DNA from: Cytophagales bacterium
GTDB taxonomy: Bacteria; Bacteroidota; Bacteroidia; Cytophagales; Spirosomataceae
Direction of reading: 5' to 3'
Assembly: GCA_004292855.1 (NCBI GenBank)
Contig: RDXN01000031.1
Location: 62,001-126,000 of the forward strand
Length of the DNA stretch: 64,000 bases
Of the stretch, positions 17,299 to 25,791 are shown piece after piece. The notes beneath the pieces were generated by a model that was not told where the DNA came from, made no database searches, and saw only the letters and a program-made list of their open reading frames with translations. Positions within the stretch are counted from its first letter, which is position 1. Each line of letters opens with the position of its first letter. The position numbers were made by a program, and so were the translations under genes.

Positions 17299-17997
17299 TT
17301 AGCGAATGGTACGGACCACACCCACCACAATCAGATACTGTGCGGCTGCGTAGGTGGCCATAATCACCAGCGATGCCCCCGAAAAGGGGTAGGCGAATCG
17401 GGCGAGGGCAATGACCGAATCGGAGATAACAAACAGAATGGCTCCCAGCAAAACCCATTGGTAACTGGCTCGTTTGACGGCCCCCCGGCGCAGGGAAGCC
17501 ATAATGGCCATCGACGACAAAAACACGACGTAAACAACCACCGGAATCCACAAGCCGTTGGTGCCGGGCGTTTGGTGGAAAGGCGTGTAGAGGTAACTCA
17601 AAAAGAAACTGGCATACACAAGCAGGCCGAACGTCCAGAGCAGTAACTGCCCCCGATTGAAACCCCGACCCGAAAACCAGATCTGCCGGGCAAAGGCTGC
17701 AATGTAGCAAACCTGCATCAGCAGAAACGACGCCAGCCCCGGTCCAAACAAATCTACCTCGCGAATCATCAGAAACACGTCGCCGAGCAACGCAAACACC
17801 ATACCGGCCACCAGCCAGCGCATAATTCGATTGCCGCGCCAAGCTGTTCGTTGTTGCCACACCCAACCGAGCAATAACCCCATAATGAGCGGCTTGAATA
17901 GGTAATGCACATACCGATTACCCAACATATCGCCCGTGATCTCAAGGATAGTAATCAGGCAGAAAGCCAGCAGAAACACGCGCGACGGTGCGTTCAT
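17299..17997 (-). CDS. YhhN-family lysoplasmalogenase-like membrane protein
   Basis: The 232-residue protein is almost entirely hydrophobic, with about eight predicted membrane helices. It carries family-typical segments such as KPLIMGLLLGWVW, MVFALLGDVFLM, and GAILFVISDSVIALARF, where acidic residues sit inside helices. YhhN/TMEM86 proteins hydrolyse the vinyl-ether bond of lysoplasmalogens in animals; the bacterial role is less clear. The ATG at 17997 is chosen over 18030, which would overlap the upstream gene. It follows the DUF1460 gene by seven bases, so they form an operon with the GH13 gene. Confidence 0.85.
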   Translation of the reverse strand: MNAPSRVFLLAFCLITILEITGDMLGNRYVHYLFKPLIMGLLLGWVWQQRTAWRGNRIMRWLVAGMVFALLGDVFLMIREVDLFGPGLASFLLMQVCYIAAFARQIWFSGRGFNRGQLLLWTFGLLVYASFFLSYLYTPFHQTPGTNGLWIPVVVYVVFLSSMAIMASLRRGAVKRASYQWVLLGAILFVISDSVIALARFAYPFSGASLVIMATYAAAQYLIVVGVVRTIR

Positions 17998-18004
17998 AAA
18001 TGAA

Positions 18005-18886
18005 TTATTTTGCTTTTGCCGACAGGGCAACCGGCCCCGTTTTGAACCGGGCCACCCGAATGCCCGACAGGGTTTTCCGGGCCGCTACGTACTCGGTTAA
18101 GGGTTGGCTCGTAATCACGACCCGCCCATAGTCAGACGAAGCATGGAGTAAATGTACCCGGCCCCGCTGCCAAACGGCAAAGCCACAATGCCGCATGTCG
18201 AGTCCCGGTCGCGAAGCCGTTAGCATCACAACGTCGCCGTCGCGTAGGTTAGCCTCAGCTTTGCGCAGATTTTTTTTAGGAACAAAAGCGAAGGGTTCCT
18301 GGCTGAGGGTGTTTTCGATGTGGGCTATCTGACGATACACCGCCGGGTCGTTCATAGCCGGGTAGCGGAACGTCTTGGCAGTCATGTACGACAGAGACTT
18401 GGACACCGTTACGTTTCCTGCCAACAAAGGCGTCACATCCTGCAAGAGTCCTTTCCGCTCATTGTCGCGCAGCCACTCCGAGAAATAATGCAACCGGCTC
18501 GCGTACCCGTCGATGTGCCCGTTACGATAGCGCACCTTAGTGAGGTATTTTTTGAATAAACCCTCCAATTGATCGGTGTTTTTCCGGTCGGCGTTCCGAT
18601 TGTCGGGCAGGTCGTGCCAAGCCAACGACAGGGCCGAAATTGTTTCGACAAAAGTCGTGCAATCGAACTCGTGCCAGTTCACAACCAGTTGTTCGGCTCC
18701 CTTCTCTTCGAGGGTATGCGACACATAAGGCCTGCCCAAAAAGGACCGCCCAACGCTCACCGCCGTTTCGGGCACCGTACGCCCACAAACGGTGGTCATC
18801 TCGCGCCCATCGGGTAGTTTGAATGGCTGTGCGAGAGCCATTGGAACACACCAAAATGCACTCAGTACAAAGTAAACTATACGCAT
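18005..18886 (-). CDS. DUF1460 (N-acetylmuramoyl-L-alanine amidase-like) protein
   Basis: The 293-residue protein has a signal peptide (MRIVYFVLSAFWCVPMALAQ). Its C-terminal portion matches DUF1460, an NlpC/P60-like cysteine hydrolase family linked to peptidoglycan fragment recycling. The likely catalytic Cys is in WHEFDCTTFVE and the likely His in LDMRHCGFAVW. It should act in the periplasm. It sits between the GH13 gene (38 bases upstream) and the YhhN gene (seven bases downstream) in one transcription unit. The nucleophile assignment rests on family pattern. Confidence 0.85.
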   Translation of the reverse strand: MRIVYFVLSAFWCVPMALAQPFKLPDGREMTTVCGRTVPETAVSVGRSFLGRPYVSHTLEEKGAEQLVVNWHEFDCTTFVETISALSLAWHDLPDNRNADRKNTDQLEGLFKKYLTKVRYRNGHIDGYASRLHYFSEWLRDNERKGLLQDVTPLLAGNVTVSKSLSYMTAKTFRYPAMNDPAVYRQIAHIENTLSQEPFAFVPKKNLRKAEANLRDGDVVMLTASRPGLDMRHCGFAVWQRGRVHLLHASSDYGRVVITSQPLTEYVAARKTLSGIRVARFKTGPVALSAKAK

Positions 18887-18924
18887 ACACGTGGTGGGTT
18901 GGGGGATTGGCAATCCCGTTTCAC

Positions 18925-20742
18925 TTACCGAATCTCCAAAATTAAGACGCCAAGCGGAGGCAAAGTAACAGATAGCCCAACGGCGGGTATTAGGTCGCTC
19001 GTGAACGCCCCATTAAACACATCGTCGACGGAATAGATGGCATCGGTTTTCAAGCCCATGAGTTGACAGGCATGGTCAGGAACCTGTATTGTTGTTTGGG
19101 CAGTTTGCTCGCGGTCAAAGTTACAGATTATAAGTAGTTGCTGATTAAGCGAATGGCGTAAATACGAAAACAGTCGGTCGCCGTTATAGCCGGGGGTGTC
19201 GCGATTAGCCCATTGCAAATCGTAGAAAGCCCCGTTCTGAATAGCATCGGACCCGTTTACAACGTGATTGAGTCGCTGATAAAAAGCCCTCAGTTGGCTC
19301 TGTTGGGCAGATAACCCCGCCCCGTCGTAGCGATGCCCATTTAGGTAGCCTTGCCATTCGGGCAGGCCCCAATAATCGAAAATAGTTGTGCGCCCATCGT
19401 CGCCACTGAACCCTTCGCTCCCCTCGGCCCGCACGCCAACCTCCTGCCCAAAGTAGAGCAGCAACGGGCCGGTGTGCAGCGTAGCCGTTACGACCATCGC
19501 CGGAACGGCTATCCAGGGATCGCCCGCAAAAAACCGCGAGGCAATCCGCTGCTCGTCGTGCGTTTCCAGAAACCGCAGCATGTGTTCGCTAAAATCGCCG
19601 GACTCCTGCTGCCACACGCGGGTGATGTCGTGGCAGGTTCCGTGACCTTCCATCAATCGCCGGAGCGAGTCGTAGAGGCCCACTTTGTCGTAGAGGTAAT
19701 CGAAACCACCCTCGAAGATAAACCGACGGTACAGACCGGGGTCGTAGATTTCGGCAATGAAGATCAGATTGGGGTATCGTTGACGGACCTGCGTCGTGGC
19801 CCATCCCCAAAACTCAACCGGCACCAGGTGGGCCATGTCGCACCGGAACCCGTCGACGCCCTTGGCCGACCAAAACAGCAAGATGTCGAGCATCTGCTGC
19901 CAGGTTGCCGGGACGAGATCGAAATGCCCGGTCCAACCACTAAACACGTCGATGCCATAATTGAGCTTTATGGTTTCGTACCAGTCATTTTGATCGGGGG
20001 CCTCCGTAAGTGAGCCAGAGCCAGTTACTTTAGCGGGGTATTCGTCAATAGTTGTGCCGGATAGTATCCGGCTCGGCTGCGAAGCGGCCTGGTGGGTGAT
20101 TTCAGGAAAAGTCGCCTTCAATGATTCAGGTGTATCATTCACTACATCGTTAGCCGCTATGCGACTGTGCCGGATAGTATCCGGCACTACAAACCGCCTT
20201 CCGGGCAGGTAGTAAAAGTTATTATTGGGCGAAAAACCTACAGTCACATCATCGTTTTCACCCAAATCGCGTACGTGTGTCGGCTTCTGGTCGGAGTGGT
20301 ATTGCCGGGCAACGTGGTTGGGAACAAAGTCGATGACTACTTTCAGGCCGTTGGCGTGTGTGCGGTGTACGAGGGCCTCAAATTCGGCCATGCGGTTCGG
20401 CACATCAACGGCCAAATCGGGATCAACGTCGTAATAATCTTTTACGGCATAGGGCGACCCGGCCAGCCCTTTCACCACAGCAGGATCATCGGGGCGAATA
20501 CCGTAGGTCGAATAGTCAGTGGCGGTGGCGTGTTCGGGAACGCCCGTGAACCAAATATGGGTAGCACCAAAACGTCTCAGGTCGTTCAGAGCCTCGTTGT
20601 TTATATCGTTAAACTTGCCAACGCCGTTCTGGGCAAGCGTCCCGTTCGGGCGATTATTCGAGTTTGTATTGCCGAATAGCCGGGTGAAAATCTGGTAGAC
20701 AACGAGCTTATCGAACCGGGGGCGGGTACTGGTGGTGTTCAT
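18925..20742 (-). CDS. GH13 alpha-amylase family enzyme with a palindrome-derived insertion
   Basis: This 605-residue enzyme lacks a signal peptide and is probably cytoplasmic. The (beta/alpha)8 GH13 motifs are visible: VVIDFVPNHV, the nucleophile Asp in VDGFRCDMAHL, the acid/base Glu in LIFIAEIYD, and the transition-state Asp in FLETHDEQR. Between YYLPGRRFVV and the conserved EYPAKVTGSGSLTEAPDQNDWYETIKLNYGI it has about 45 residues (roughly 186-230) encoded by a DNA segment bounded by two copies of a palindrome. As I recall the family, this loop is much shorter. The frame is open through it. The gene heads an operon with DUF1460 and YhhN genes. Confidence 0.88.
   Translation of the reverse strand: MNTTSTRPRFDKLVVYQIFTRLFGNTNSNNRPNGTLAQNGVGKFNDINNEALNDLRRFGATHIWFTGVPEHATATDYSTYGIRPDDPAVVKGLAGSPYAVKDYYDVDPDLAVDVPNRMAEFEALVHRTHANGLKVVIDFVPNHVARQYHSDQKPTHVRDLGENDDVTVGFSPNNNFYYLPGRRFVVPDTIRHSRIAANDVVNDTPESLKATFPEITHQAASQPSRILSGTTIDEYPAKVTGSGSLTEAPDQNDWYETIKLNYGIDVFSGWTGHFDLVPATWQQMLDILLFWSAKGVDGFRCDMAHLVPVEFWGWATTQVRQRYPNLIFIAEIYDPGLYRRFIFEGGFDYLYDKVGLYDSLRRLMEGHGTCHDITRVWQQESGDFSEHMLRFLETHDEQRIASRFFAGDPWIAVPAMVVTATLHTGPLLLYFGQEVGVRAEGSEGFSGDDGRTTIFDYWGLPEWQGYLNGHRYDGAGLSAQQSQLRAFYQRLNHVVNGSDAIQNGAFYDLQWANRDTPGYNGDRLFSYLRHSLNQQLLIICNFDREQTAQTTIQVPDHACQLMGLKTDAIYSVDDVFNGAFTSDLIPAVGLSVTLPPLGVLILEIR
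20054..20187. repeat. Pair of palindromes bounding an in-frame insertion in the GH13 gene
   Basis: A near-perfect palindrome of 21 bases (GTGCCGGAT...ATCCGGCAC) lies at 20167-20187, and the same palindrome, lacking its last two bases, lies at 20054-20072. The 94 bases between them show no coding similarity I recognise. The whole unit is about 134 bases and keeps the amylase reading frame. The same type of palindrome with altered, still complementary, stem bases flanks the spacer at 57424-57538. Confidence 0.88.
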
Positions 20743-20755
20743 TCTGCTAAACTAT

Positions 20756-20763
20756 TACATTTG
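20756..20763 (+). promoter_or_regulatory. Putative -7 box of the secreted GH13 gene
   Basis: TACATTTG matches TAnnTTTG and lies 24 bases before the ATG at 20788. It overlaps the upstream alternative start at 20761, which supports the downstream start. Confidence 0.55.
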
Positions 20764-20787
20764 TCCTTTATCTCCAGTCTATTCTGT

Positions 20788-22650
20788 ATGAAGAAACCCA
20801 TTTTCGCTCTGCTCATTCTGTGGGGCCTTGTAACATCTCCCCTACTGGCCCAAAACGCCAGCATTCAGCGTGTCGATCCGGCCAACTGGTGGATTGGCAT
20901 GAAAATGAACACGATTCAACTGCTGGTTTACGGCAAAAACCTGAGCAAAGCCTCAGTTTCGGTTCGGTATCCGGGCGTGAAAGTGGGTAAGGTGCAGCCA
21001 ATGGAAAACCCCAATTTTGTTGCTGTCGACCTCACCATTTCGCCCACAACCAAACCCGGCGCATTCCCGATCACGTTTCAGGTTGGAAGTCAAAAACTGG
21101 ATTTTGAGTACCGGATTGCCTATCGGCACGATGGGGCCAAACGCGCTCTGGGCCTGACCTCCGCCGATCTGGTGTATCTCATCCTGCCCGACCGCTTCTC
21201 GAACGGCGACCCCAGCAACGACCGCTTCCCCGACATGGCCGATCCCAACGCCGACCGCAACAACCCGTTTTACCGGCATGGGGGCGATTTGCAGGGTATC
21301 ATCAATCACCTCGACTACCTGAAAGACCTGGGCATTACGGCCTTGTGGCTCAACCCCGTCACCGAAAACGACCAACCACTCACCAACGAGGGCGGCACTA
21401 TGCGTTCGGCCTATCACGGCTACGGGTTCACGGACCAATACCGCGTGGACCGGCGGTTGGGTGGCAACGAAGCCTATAAAAAATTGACGACGGAGGCTCA
21501 CAAGCGGGGCATCAAGATCATTCAGGACGCCGTGTACAACCACGTTGGCAAAAATCACTGGTTTTTGCGTGATATGCCTTCAAAAGACTGGCTCACGCAG
21601 TGGCCAACCTACACCAACACCTCCTACCGCGATCAGCCCATTCTGGACCCCTACTCGTCGGCTCTCGACCGGCGCGTGATGTCGGAGGGGTGGTTTGTGC
21701 CGTTCCTGCCCGACCTAAACCAAGCCAACCCAGTATTGGCTAACTACCTGATTCAGAATGCCATTTGGCAGGTAGAAGAGTTTGGCATTGATGCCTGGCG
21801 GATCGACACGTACATGTACAACAACCTCCCATTCATGAATCGGTGCAATCAGGCCCTGCTCAATGAGTACCCAAACATTCACCTCTTTGGCGAATCGTGG
21901 ACGGGTACGGTACCGAATCAGGCTTATTTCACACTGAACAACATCGAGTCGAAATTTAAGTGTAACGTGCCCGGCACGATGGATTTTCAGGTGTACAACG
22001 GCCTCAACGAAACCCTGAAACAGAACAACCCGGAGGTTGTTTATGGCGTTCTGGCGCAGGACTACCTGTACAAAGATGCCACCCGTCACTTAGTTTTTAT
22101 GGATAACCACGATACCGACCGTTTCTTTTCGGTGATTGGCGAAGACCTCGATAAGTACAAGATGGGCATTACCTTCACGCTCACCACGCGGGGAATTCCA
22201 CAACTCTACTATGGCACCGAGATTCTGACAAAGAACTTCAAAAACCCGTCCGACGCCGAAGTGCGTAAGGATTTTCCCGGCGGTTTCCCCGGCGACAAAG
22301 AGAACAAGTTCACGCCAGAGGGGCGAAATAAAACGGAGAATGAGGTCTTTAACTTCGTCAAAAAACTGGCTAACTACCGCCTGAAATCGCCGGTTTTGCA
22401 AACGGGCAAACTGATGCAGTTTCTGCCGCAAAACGGAGTCTATGCATACGCTCGCTACAATGGTTCACAAACCGTGATGGTGTTTATGAACCATCAGAAA
22501 AAAGAGGCTTTGGTTGATACTGATCGCTTTGCCGAGCGCATGGCCGGGTTTAATAGTGCCCGCAACGTGATGACAGACGAGATTATTAGTGGTCTGTCAA
22601 CGATAAAGATTCCGGCCCAAACCGCATTGGTTTTGGAGCTGCGGAAATAG
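20788..22650 (+). CDS. Secreted GH13 cyclomaltodextrinase/neopullulanase (SusA-like)
   Basis: This 620-residue enzyme has a signal peptide (MKKPIFALLILWGLVTSPLLAQ), an N-terminal immunoglobulin-like cyclomaltodextrinase domain (about 25-125), a GH13 barrel and a C-terminal beta domain (from about 530). Catalytic motifs are DAVYNHVG, the nucleophile in IDAWRIDTYMY, the acid/base in LFGESWT, and FMDNHDTDR. The layout matches SusA-type periplasmic neopullulanases, which cut maltodextrins. It is divergent from another GH13 gene, so the pair likely handles starch or glycogen fragments, but no susCD genes are adjacent. Confidence 0.92.
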   Translation: MKKPIFALLILWGLVTSPLLAQNASIQRVDPANWWIGMKMNTIQLLVYGKNLSKASVSVRYPGVKVGKVQPMENPNFVAVDLTISPTTKPGAFPITFQVGSQKLDFEYRIAYRHDGAKRALGLTSADLVYLILPDRFSNGDPSNDRFPDMADPNADRNNPFYRHGGDLQGIINHLDYLKDLGITALWLNPVTENDQPLTNEGGTMRSAYHGYGFTDQYRVDRRLGGNEAYKKLTTEAHKRGIKIIQDAVYNHVGKNHWFLRDMPSKDWLTQWPTYTNTSYRDQPILDPYSSALDRRVMSEGWFVPFLPDLNQANPVLANYLIQNAIWQVEEFGIDAWRIDTYMYNNLPFMNRCNQALLNEYPNIHLFGESWTGTVPNQAYFTLNNIESKFKCNVPGTMDFQVYNGLNETLKQNNPEVVYGVLAQDYLYKDATRHLVFMDNHDTDRFFSVIGEDLDKYKMGITFTLTTRGIPQLYYGTEILTKNFKNPSDAEVRKDFPGGFPGDKENKFTPEGRNKTENEVFNFVKKLANYRLKSPVLQTGKLMQFLPQNGVYAYARYNGSQTVMVFMNHQKKEALVDTDRFAERMAGFNSARNVMTDEIISGLSTIKIPAQTALVLELRK

Positions 22651-22698
22651 TGCGGAGTCGTTCACTATAGGTGTGCGCTTGCTGTAGCACATTGAGTT

Positions 22699-22790
22699 TT
22701 TTTGTCATCCGACGCAGGAGGGATCTAGTCTCCGTATAATCAAGTTGATTACACCAGAAGTAGATCCCTCCTGCGTCGGGATGACAAAAA
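22699..22790. repeat. Long inverted repeat downstream of the SusA-like gene
   Basis: Arms at 22699-22726 and 22761-22790 are complementary over about 28 bases with a single one-base bulge (TTTTTGTCATCC against GGGATGACAAAAA at the outer end). The 34-base centre has some further pairing (AATCAA/TTGATT). It begins 48 bases after the stop of the GH13 gene. Confidence 0.93.
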
Positions 22791-22818
22791 TAAGATGACA
22801 AAAAACTGGCAAAACAAG

Positions 22819-22852
22819 AAACCCCCGAACCAGATCTGGTTCGGGGGTTTTT
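22819..22852. terminator. Bidirectional intrinsic terminator between GH13 and atpG
   Basis: AACCCCCGAACCAG pairs with CTGGTTCGGGGGTT, followed by TTTTTC on the plus strand. It lies 22 bases past the atpG stop and serves the convergent genes; the plus-strand T-run is the better one. Confidence 0.85.
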
Positions 22853-22874
22853 CATGATGTTGAGAAACAAACTA

Positions 22875-23765
22875 CTAGTTGGCCAGAGCCTCGGCACCAC
22901 CCACAATCTCAAGGATTTCTTTGGTGATGGCGGCCTGACGCGTCCGGTTATACACCAGGCGAAGTTCTTTAAGAAGTTCACCCGCGTTTTCAGTGGCTTT
23001 GTCCATCGCCGTCATCCGGGCACCGTGTTCCGATGCGTTCGATTCGAGAACAGCCTTATACAACTGAATTTTCAACGATTTCGGGATCAGTTCGGCAATG
23101 ATCTCTTCCTCCGATGGCTCGAAGGTATAGTTGACCGACGCAGCAGCAGTGGTCGTTGTCGACGAGCTTGGCGTTGAAACGATAGGTAGCAATTGCTGGG
23201 TGCGAATGATCTGGGTAGCTACGTTTTTGAACTCGTTGTACACCACCTCAATCACGTCGTACTGACCGGCTACGAAACTCGCCATAGCGTCTTCGGCAGC
23301 GGCCCGGACGTTGGCAAAACTCAGGTTCAGGAATGAATCCACATAGCGGGTATTCACCTTAAAACCACGGCGGGCAAATGCTTCGCCCCCTTTTTTGCCA
23401 ATGGCCATAATCTCGACATTACCCCGGCTCTGCTGAGCGGCATACTGCTCGTTGATACGCACCAAAGCGGCTTTCACGGCATTAGCGTTGAACGCACCAC
23501 ACAGGCCCCGGTCTGAGGTAACCACGATCACCAACACCCGCTCAACTGGCCGGATTGCCTTGTACGGGCTTTCGGCGACAACATCGCCCCCTCCCGACAC
23601 CGTACCCAACATCTCGCCCAATTTCTGCGCGTAGGGCCGCATCTGCATGATGTTGTCCTGTGCCCGCCGAAGTTTGGCAGCGGCCACCATTTTCATGGCC
23701 TTGGTAATCTGCTGTGTCGAGTTGACCGAACCGATCCGGCTACGGACTTCTTTTAGTGAAGGCAT
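22875..23765 (-). CDS. atpG: F0F1 ATP synthase subunit gamma
   Basis: This 296-residue subunit is the rotating central stalk of F1. The N-terminal helix MPSLKEVRSRIGSVNSTQQITKAMKMVAAAKLR and the C-terminal MTAMDKATENAGELLKELRLVYNRTRQAAITKEILEIVGGAEAL are diagnostic. A Ser/Thr/Ala-rich linker (about residues 195-215) precedes the C-terminal helix, as in other Bacteroidota. It follows atpA on the same strand, 85 bases apart, with an inverted repeat in the gap. Subunit delta, b, c and a genes are not in the window. Confidence 0.97.
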   Translation of the reverse strand: MPSLKEVRSRIGSVNSTQQITKAMKMVAAAKLRRAQDNIMQMRPYAQKLGEMLGTVSGGGDVVAESPYKAIRPVERVLVIVVTSDRGLCGAFNANAVKAALVRINEQYAAQQSRGNVEIMAIGKKGGEAFARRGFKVNTRYVDSFLNLSFANVRAAAEDAMASFVAGQYDVIEVVYNEFKNVATQIIRTQQLLPIVSTPSSSTTTTAAASVNYTFEPSEEEIIAELIPKSLKIQLYKAVLESNASEHGARMTAMDKATENAGELLKELRLVYNRTRQAAITKEILEIVGGAEALAN

Positions 23766-23788
23766 TTTTCAGATAACAGTTATCAGCC

Positions 23789-23844
23789 AACAGCGAACAG
23801 TAAACAACCCAATTAGCACTGTTGGCTGTTCACTGTTCGCTGTT
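23789..23844. repeat. Inverted repeat in the atpA-atpG spacer
   Basis: Bases 23789-23806 and 23827-23844 pair over 18 bases with one mismatch. Both arms consist of the repeated word GAACAGT/ACTGTTC, and further copies extend the right side to the atpA stop codon at 23851. It lies within an operon, so it is transcribed with the genes. Confidence 0.88.
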
Positions 23845-23850
23845 CACTGT

Positions 23851-25428
23851 TTATGCGTATTTCGCTGACAGGTCAGCGGCTACTTTCTTGATGGCCGAGG
23901 TGGCGGTTTCGCTCAGGTTGCCCTTGCGAAGGTCGTCGAGAGCGGTTTGATGATGGGTCTGCAACATCAACGCAAACTCATTCTCAAAATCTCGTACCTT
24001 GCTCACGGGAACCCGGTCGAGCAAACCATTTACCGACGCGTAAATAATGGCAACCTGGCGTTCTACCAGTACAGGTGAGTACTGTGGCTGCTTCAGAATT
24101 TCCTGATTCCGGCGACCGCGTTCGATAGTCAATTTAGTCGATGCGTCGAGGTCGGAGCCAAACTTGGCGAAGGCTTCGAGTTCACGGAACTGAGCTTGAT
24201 CGAGTTTCAGTGTACCCGCCACTTTCTTCATCGACTTGATTTGGGCGTTACCACCCACCCGCGATACCGAGATACCCACGTTGATAGCCGGACGAATACC
24301 CGCGTTGAACAGGTTCGACTCCAGAAAGATCTGTCCATCGGTAATCGAGATCACGTTGGTCGGAATGTACGCCGAAACGTCGCCCGCTTGTGTTTCGATG
24401 ATCGGGAGAGCCGTTAGCGAACCACCGCCTTTCACGCGGCCTTGCAGGCTCGGTGGGAGGTCGTTCATGCTGGCAGCAAGCGCGTCGTTTGACGTCAATT
24501 TGGCGGCCCGCTCCAGCAAGCGGCTGTGCAGGTAGAACACGTCGCCGGGGTAAGCCTCGCGGCCTGGTGGGCGACGCAGCAGCAGCGACACCTCGCGGTA
24601 GGCTACAGCTTGCTTCGAGAGGTCGTCATACACAACCAGTGCCGGACGGCCCGTGTCGCGGAAAAACTCACCAATGGCGGCACCCGTAAACGGCGCAAAG
24701 AATTGCATCGGCGAGGGATCAGAGGCATTTGCCGCTACGATTACGGTATAGTCCATCGCCCCGGCTTTGCGGAGGGTGGCTTCTACCTGCTTCACAGTCG
24801 AGGCTTTCTGACCGCAGGCTACGTAGATACAGAATACGGGCTGGCCTTTGTCAAAAAACTCTTTTTGGTTGATAATCGTGTCGATGGCCACAGCGGTTTT
24901 ACCCGTTTGGCGGTCACCGATAATCAACTCGCGCTGCCCCCGACCGATGGGAATCATGGCGTCGATAGACTTGATGCCCGTCTGAAGCGGCTCGGTTACG
25001 GGTTGCCGGTAGATTACACCCGGAGCTTTACGCTCCAGCGGCATCTCGAACGTCTCGCCCTGAACGGGACCGAGACCGTCGATTGGCAAACCGAGTGTGT
25101 TTACCACCCGGCCCAGAATACCATCGCCAACGTTGATGTATGCAATTTGGTTGGTACGCTTCACGGTGTCACCCTCCTTAATCTCAGAGTAATCGCCGAG
25201 CAATACTGCCCCAACGTTATCTTCTTCGAGATTCAGGGCTAGTGCCTGCAAACCGTTTTCAAAACTCAGCAACTCACCAGCCTGCACCTTCGAGAGGCCG
25301 TAGATACGTGCTACGCCATCGCCGATTTGCAGCACCGTGCCGACTTCTTCGAGTTCTGCCTCAGTGCGCGCGCCGGAAAGTTGCTCGCGGAGGATGGCGG
25401 ATACCTCGTCGGGTCTTACGGATACCAT
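23851..25428 (-). CDS. atpA: F0F1 ATP synthase subunit alpha
   Basis: This 525-residue protein is the non-catalytic nucleotide-binding subunit of F1. The Walker A loop GDRQTGKT is near residue 170, [15 protein letters not shown] follows, and the conserved [24 protein letters not shown] stretch is present. Its length is typical. Upstream is a 350-base gap with its own promoter-like box, so atpA is the first gene of an atpA-atpG unit rather than part of a full atp operon. Confidence 0.98.
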   Translation of the reverse strand: MVSVRPDEVSAILREQLSGARTEAELEEVGTVLQIGDGVARIYGLSKVQAGELLSFENGLQALALNLEEDNVGAVLLGDYSEIKEGDTVKRTNQIAYINVGDGILGRVVNTLGLPIDGLGPVQGETFEMPLERKAPGVIYRQPVTEPLQTGIKSIDAMIPIGRGQRELIIGDRQTGKTAVAIDTIINQKEFFDKGQPVFCIYVACGQKASTVKQVEATLRKAGAMDYTVIVAANASDPSPMQFFAPFTGAAIGEFFRDTGRPALVVYDDLSKQAVAYREVSLLLRRPPGREAYPGDVFYLHSRLLERAAKLTSNDALAASMNDLPPSLQGRVKGGGSLTALPIIETQAGDVSAYIPTNVISITDGQIFLESNLFNAGIRPAINVGISVSRVGGNAQIKSMKKVAGTLKLDQAQFRELEAFAKFGSDLDASTKLTIERGRRNQEILKQPQYSPVLVERQVAIIYASVNGLLDRVPVSKVRDFENEFALMLQTHHQTALDDLRKGNLSETATSAIKKVAADLSAKYA

Positions 25429-25472
25429 ATAGTTAGTGGAAATCGTTTGTTAGTAGATCAGATTTTCGGGCG

Positions 25473-25480
25473 CAAAGGTA
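25473..25480 (-). promoter_or_regulatory. Putative -7 box of atpA
   Basis: On the minus strand this is TACCTTTG, an exact match to TAnnTTTG, preceded by an AT-rich stretch. It lies about 45 bases before the atpA start. Confidence 0.65.
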
Positions 25481-25605
25481 CGGACAAAATTTAATAAAAA
25501 GAGGGGTTGTGCTAAAATAAGGGCCTAAAAATTAGATTTTTCTAATGTTGACACTTCGCTACAGCCCCTCCGTTGTAACGTCTGTTTTTGTTTAGATTTC
25601 GTTCA

Positions 25606-25613
25606 TACGTTTG
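25606..25613 (+). promoter_or_regulatory. Putative -7 box of the FKBP-prc operon
   Basis: TACGTTTG matches TAnnTTTG. TTTG at 25587-25590 is a possible -33 element but the spacing (15 bases) is short. If it is used, the leader is about 170 bases long. Confidence 0.4.
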
Positions 25614-25791
25614 GCATACTATTCGCATGCGTGCTGTCACCGGCGATTGATTAAATACGGTATGAAATCCGTTCATCCGGCCCAAAAACCGATTATGTTA
25701 AAAAGCCTTAACGGGCTGGATATAATTTTGTCGAGACCGGTTAATTCCAAACTTTTATGCACTTACTTTACGTTTCTTCATTAAGCATCGA

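Larger units (their letters stand above)
25437..25791. other. 355-bp intergenic region between atpA and the FKBP gene
   Basis: This divergent gap holds no open frame that looks real and no strong inverted repeat. It contains two opposite promoter-like boxes (25473-25480 for atpA and 25606-25613 for the FKBP gene). The left part is AT-rich with runs of T and A. I see no RNA gene in it. Confidence 0.6.

Noticed and set aside
17234-17866. 210-codon minus-strand frame overlapping the YhhN gene
   Set aside because: It is another frame of the same DNA; the membrane-helix pattern and family motifs belong to the 17299-17997 frame.
25437-25791. RNA gene in the atpA-FKBP gap
   Set aside because: No stable stem with a terminator and no tRNA-like or known ncRNA features; AT-rich promoter DNA is the simpler reading.
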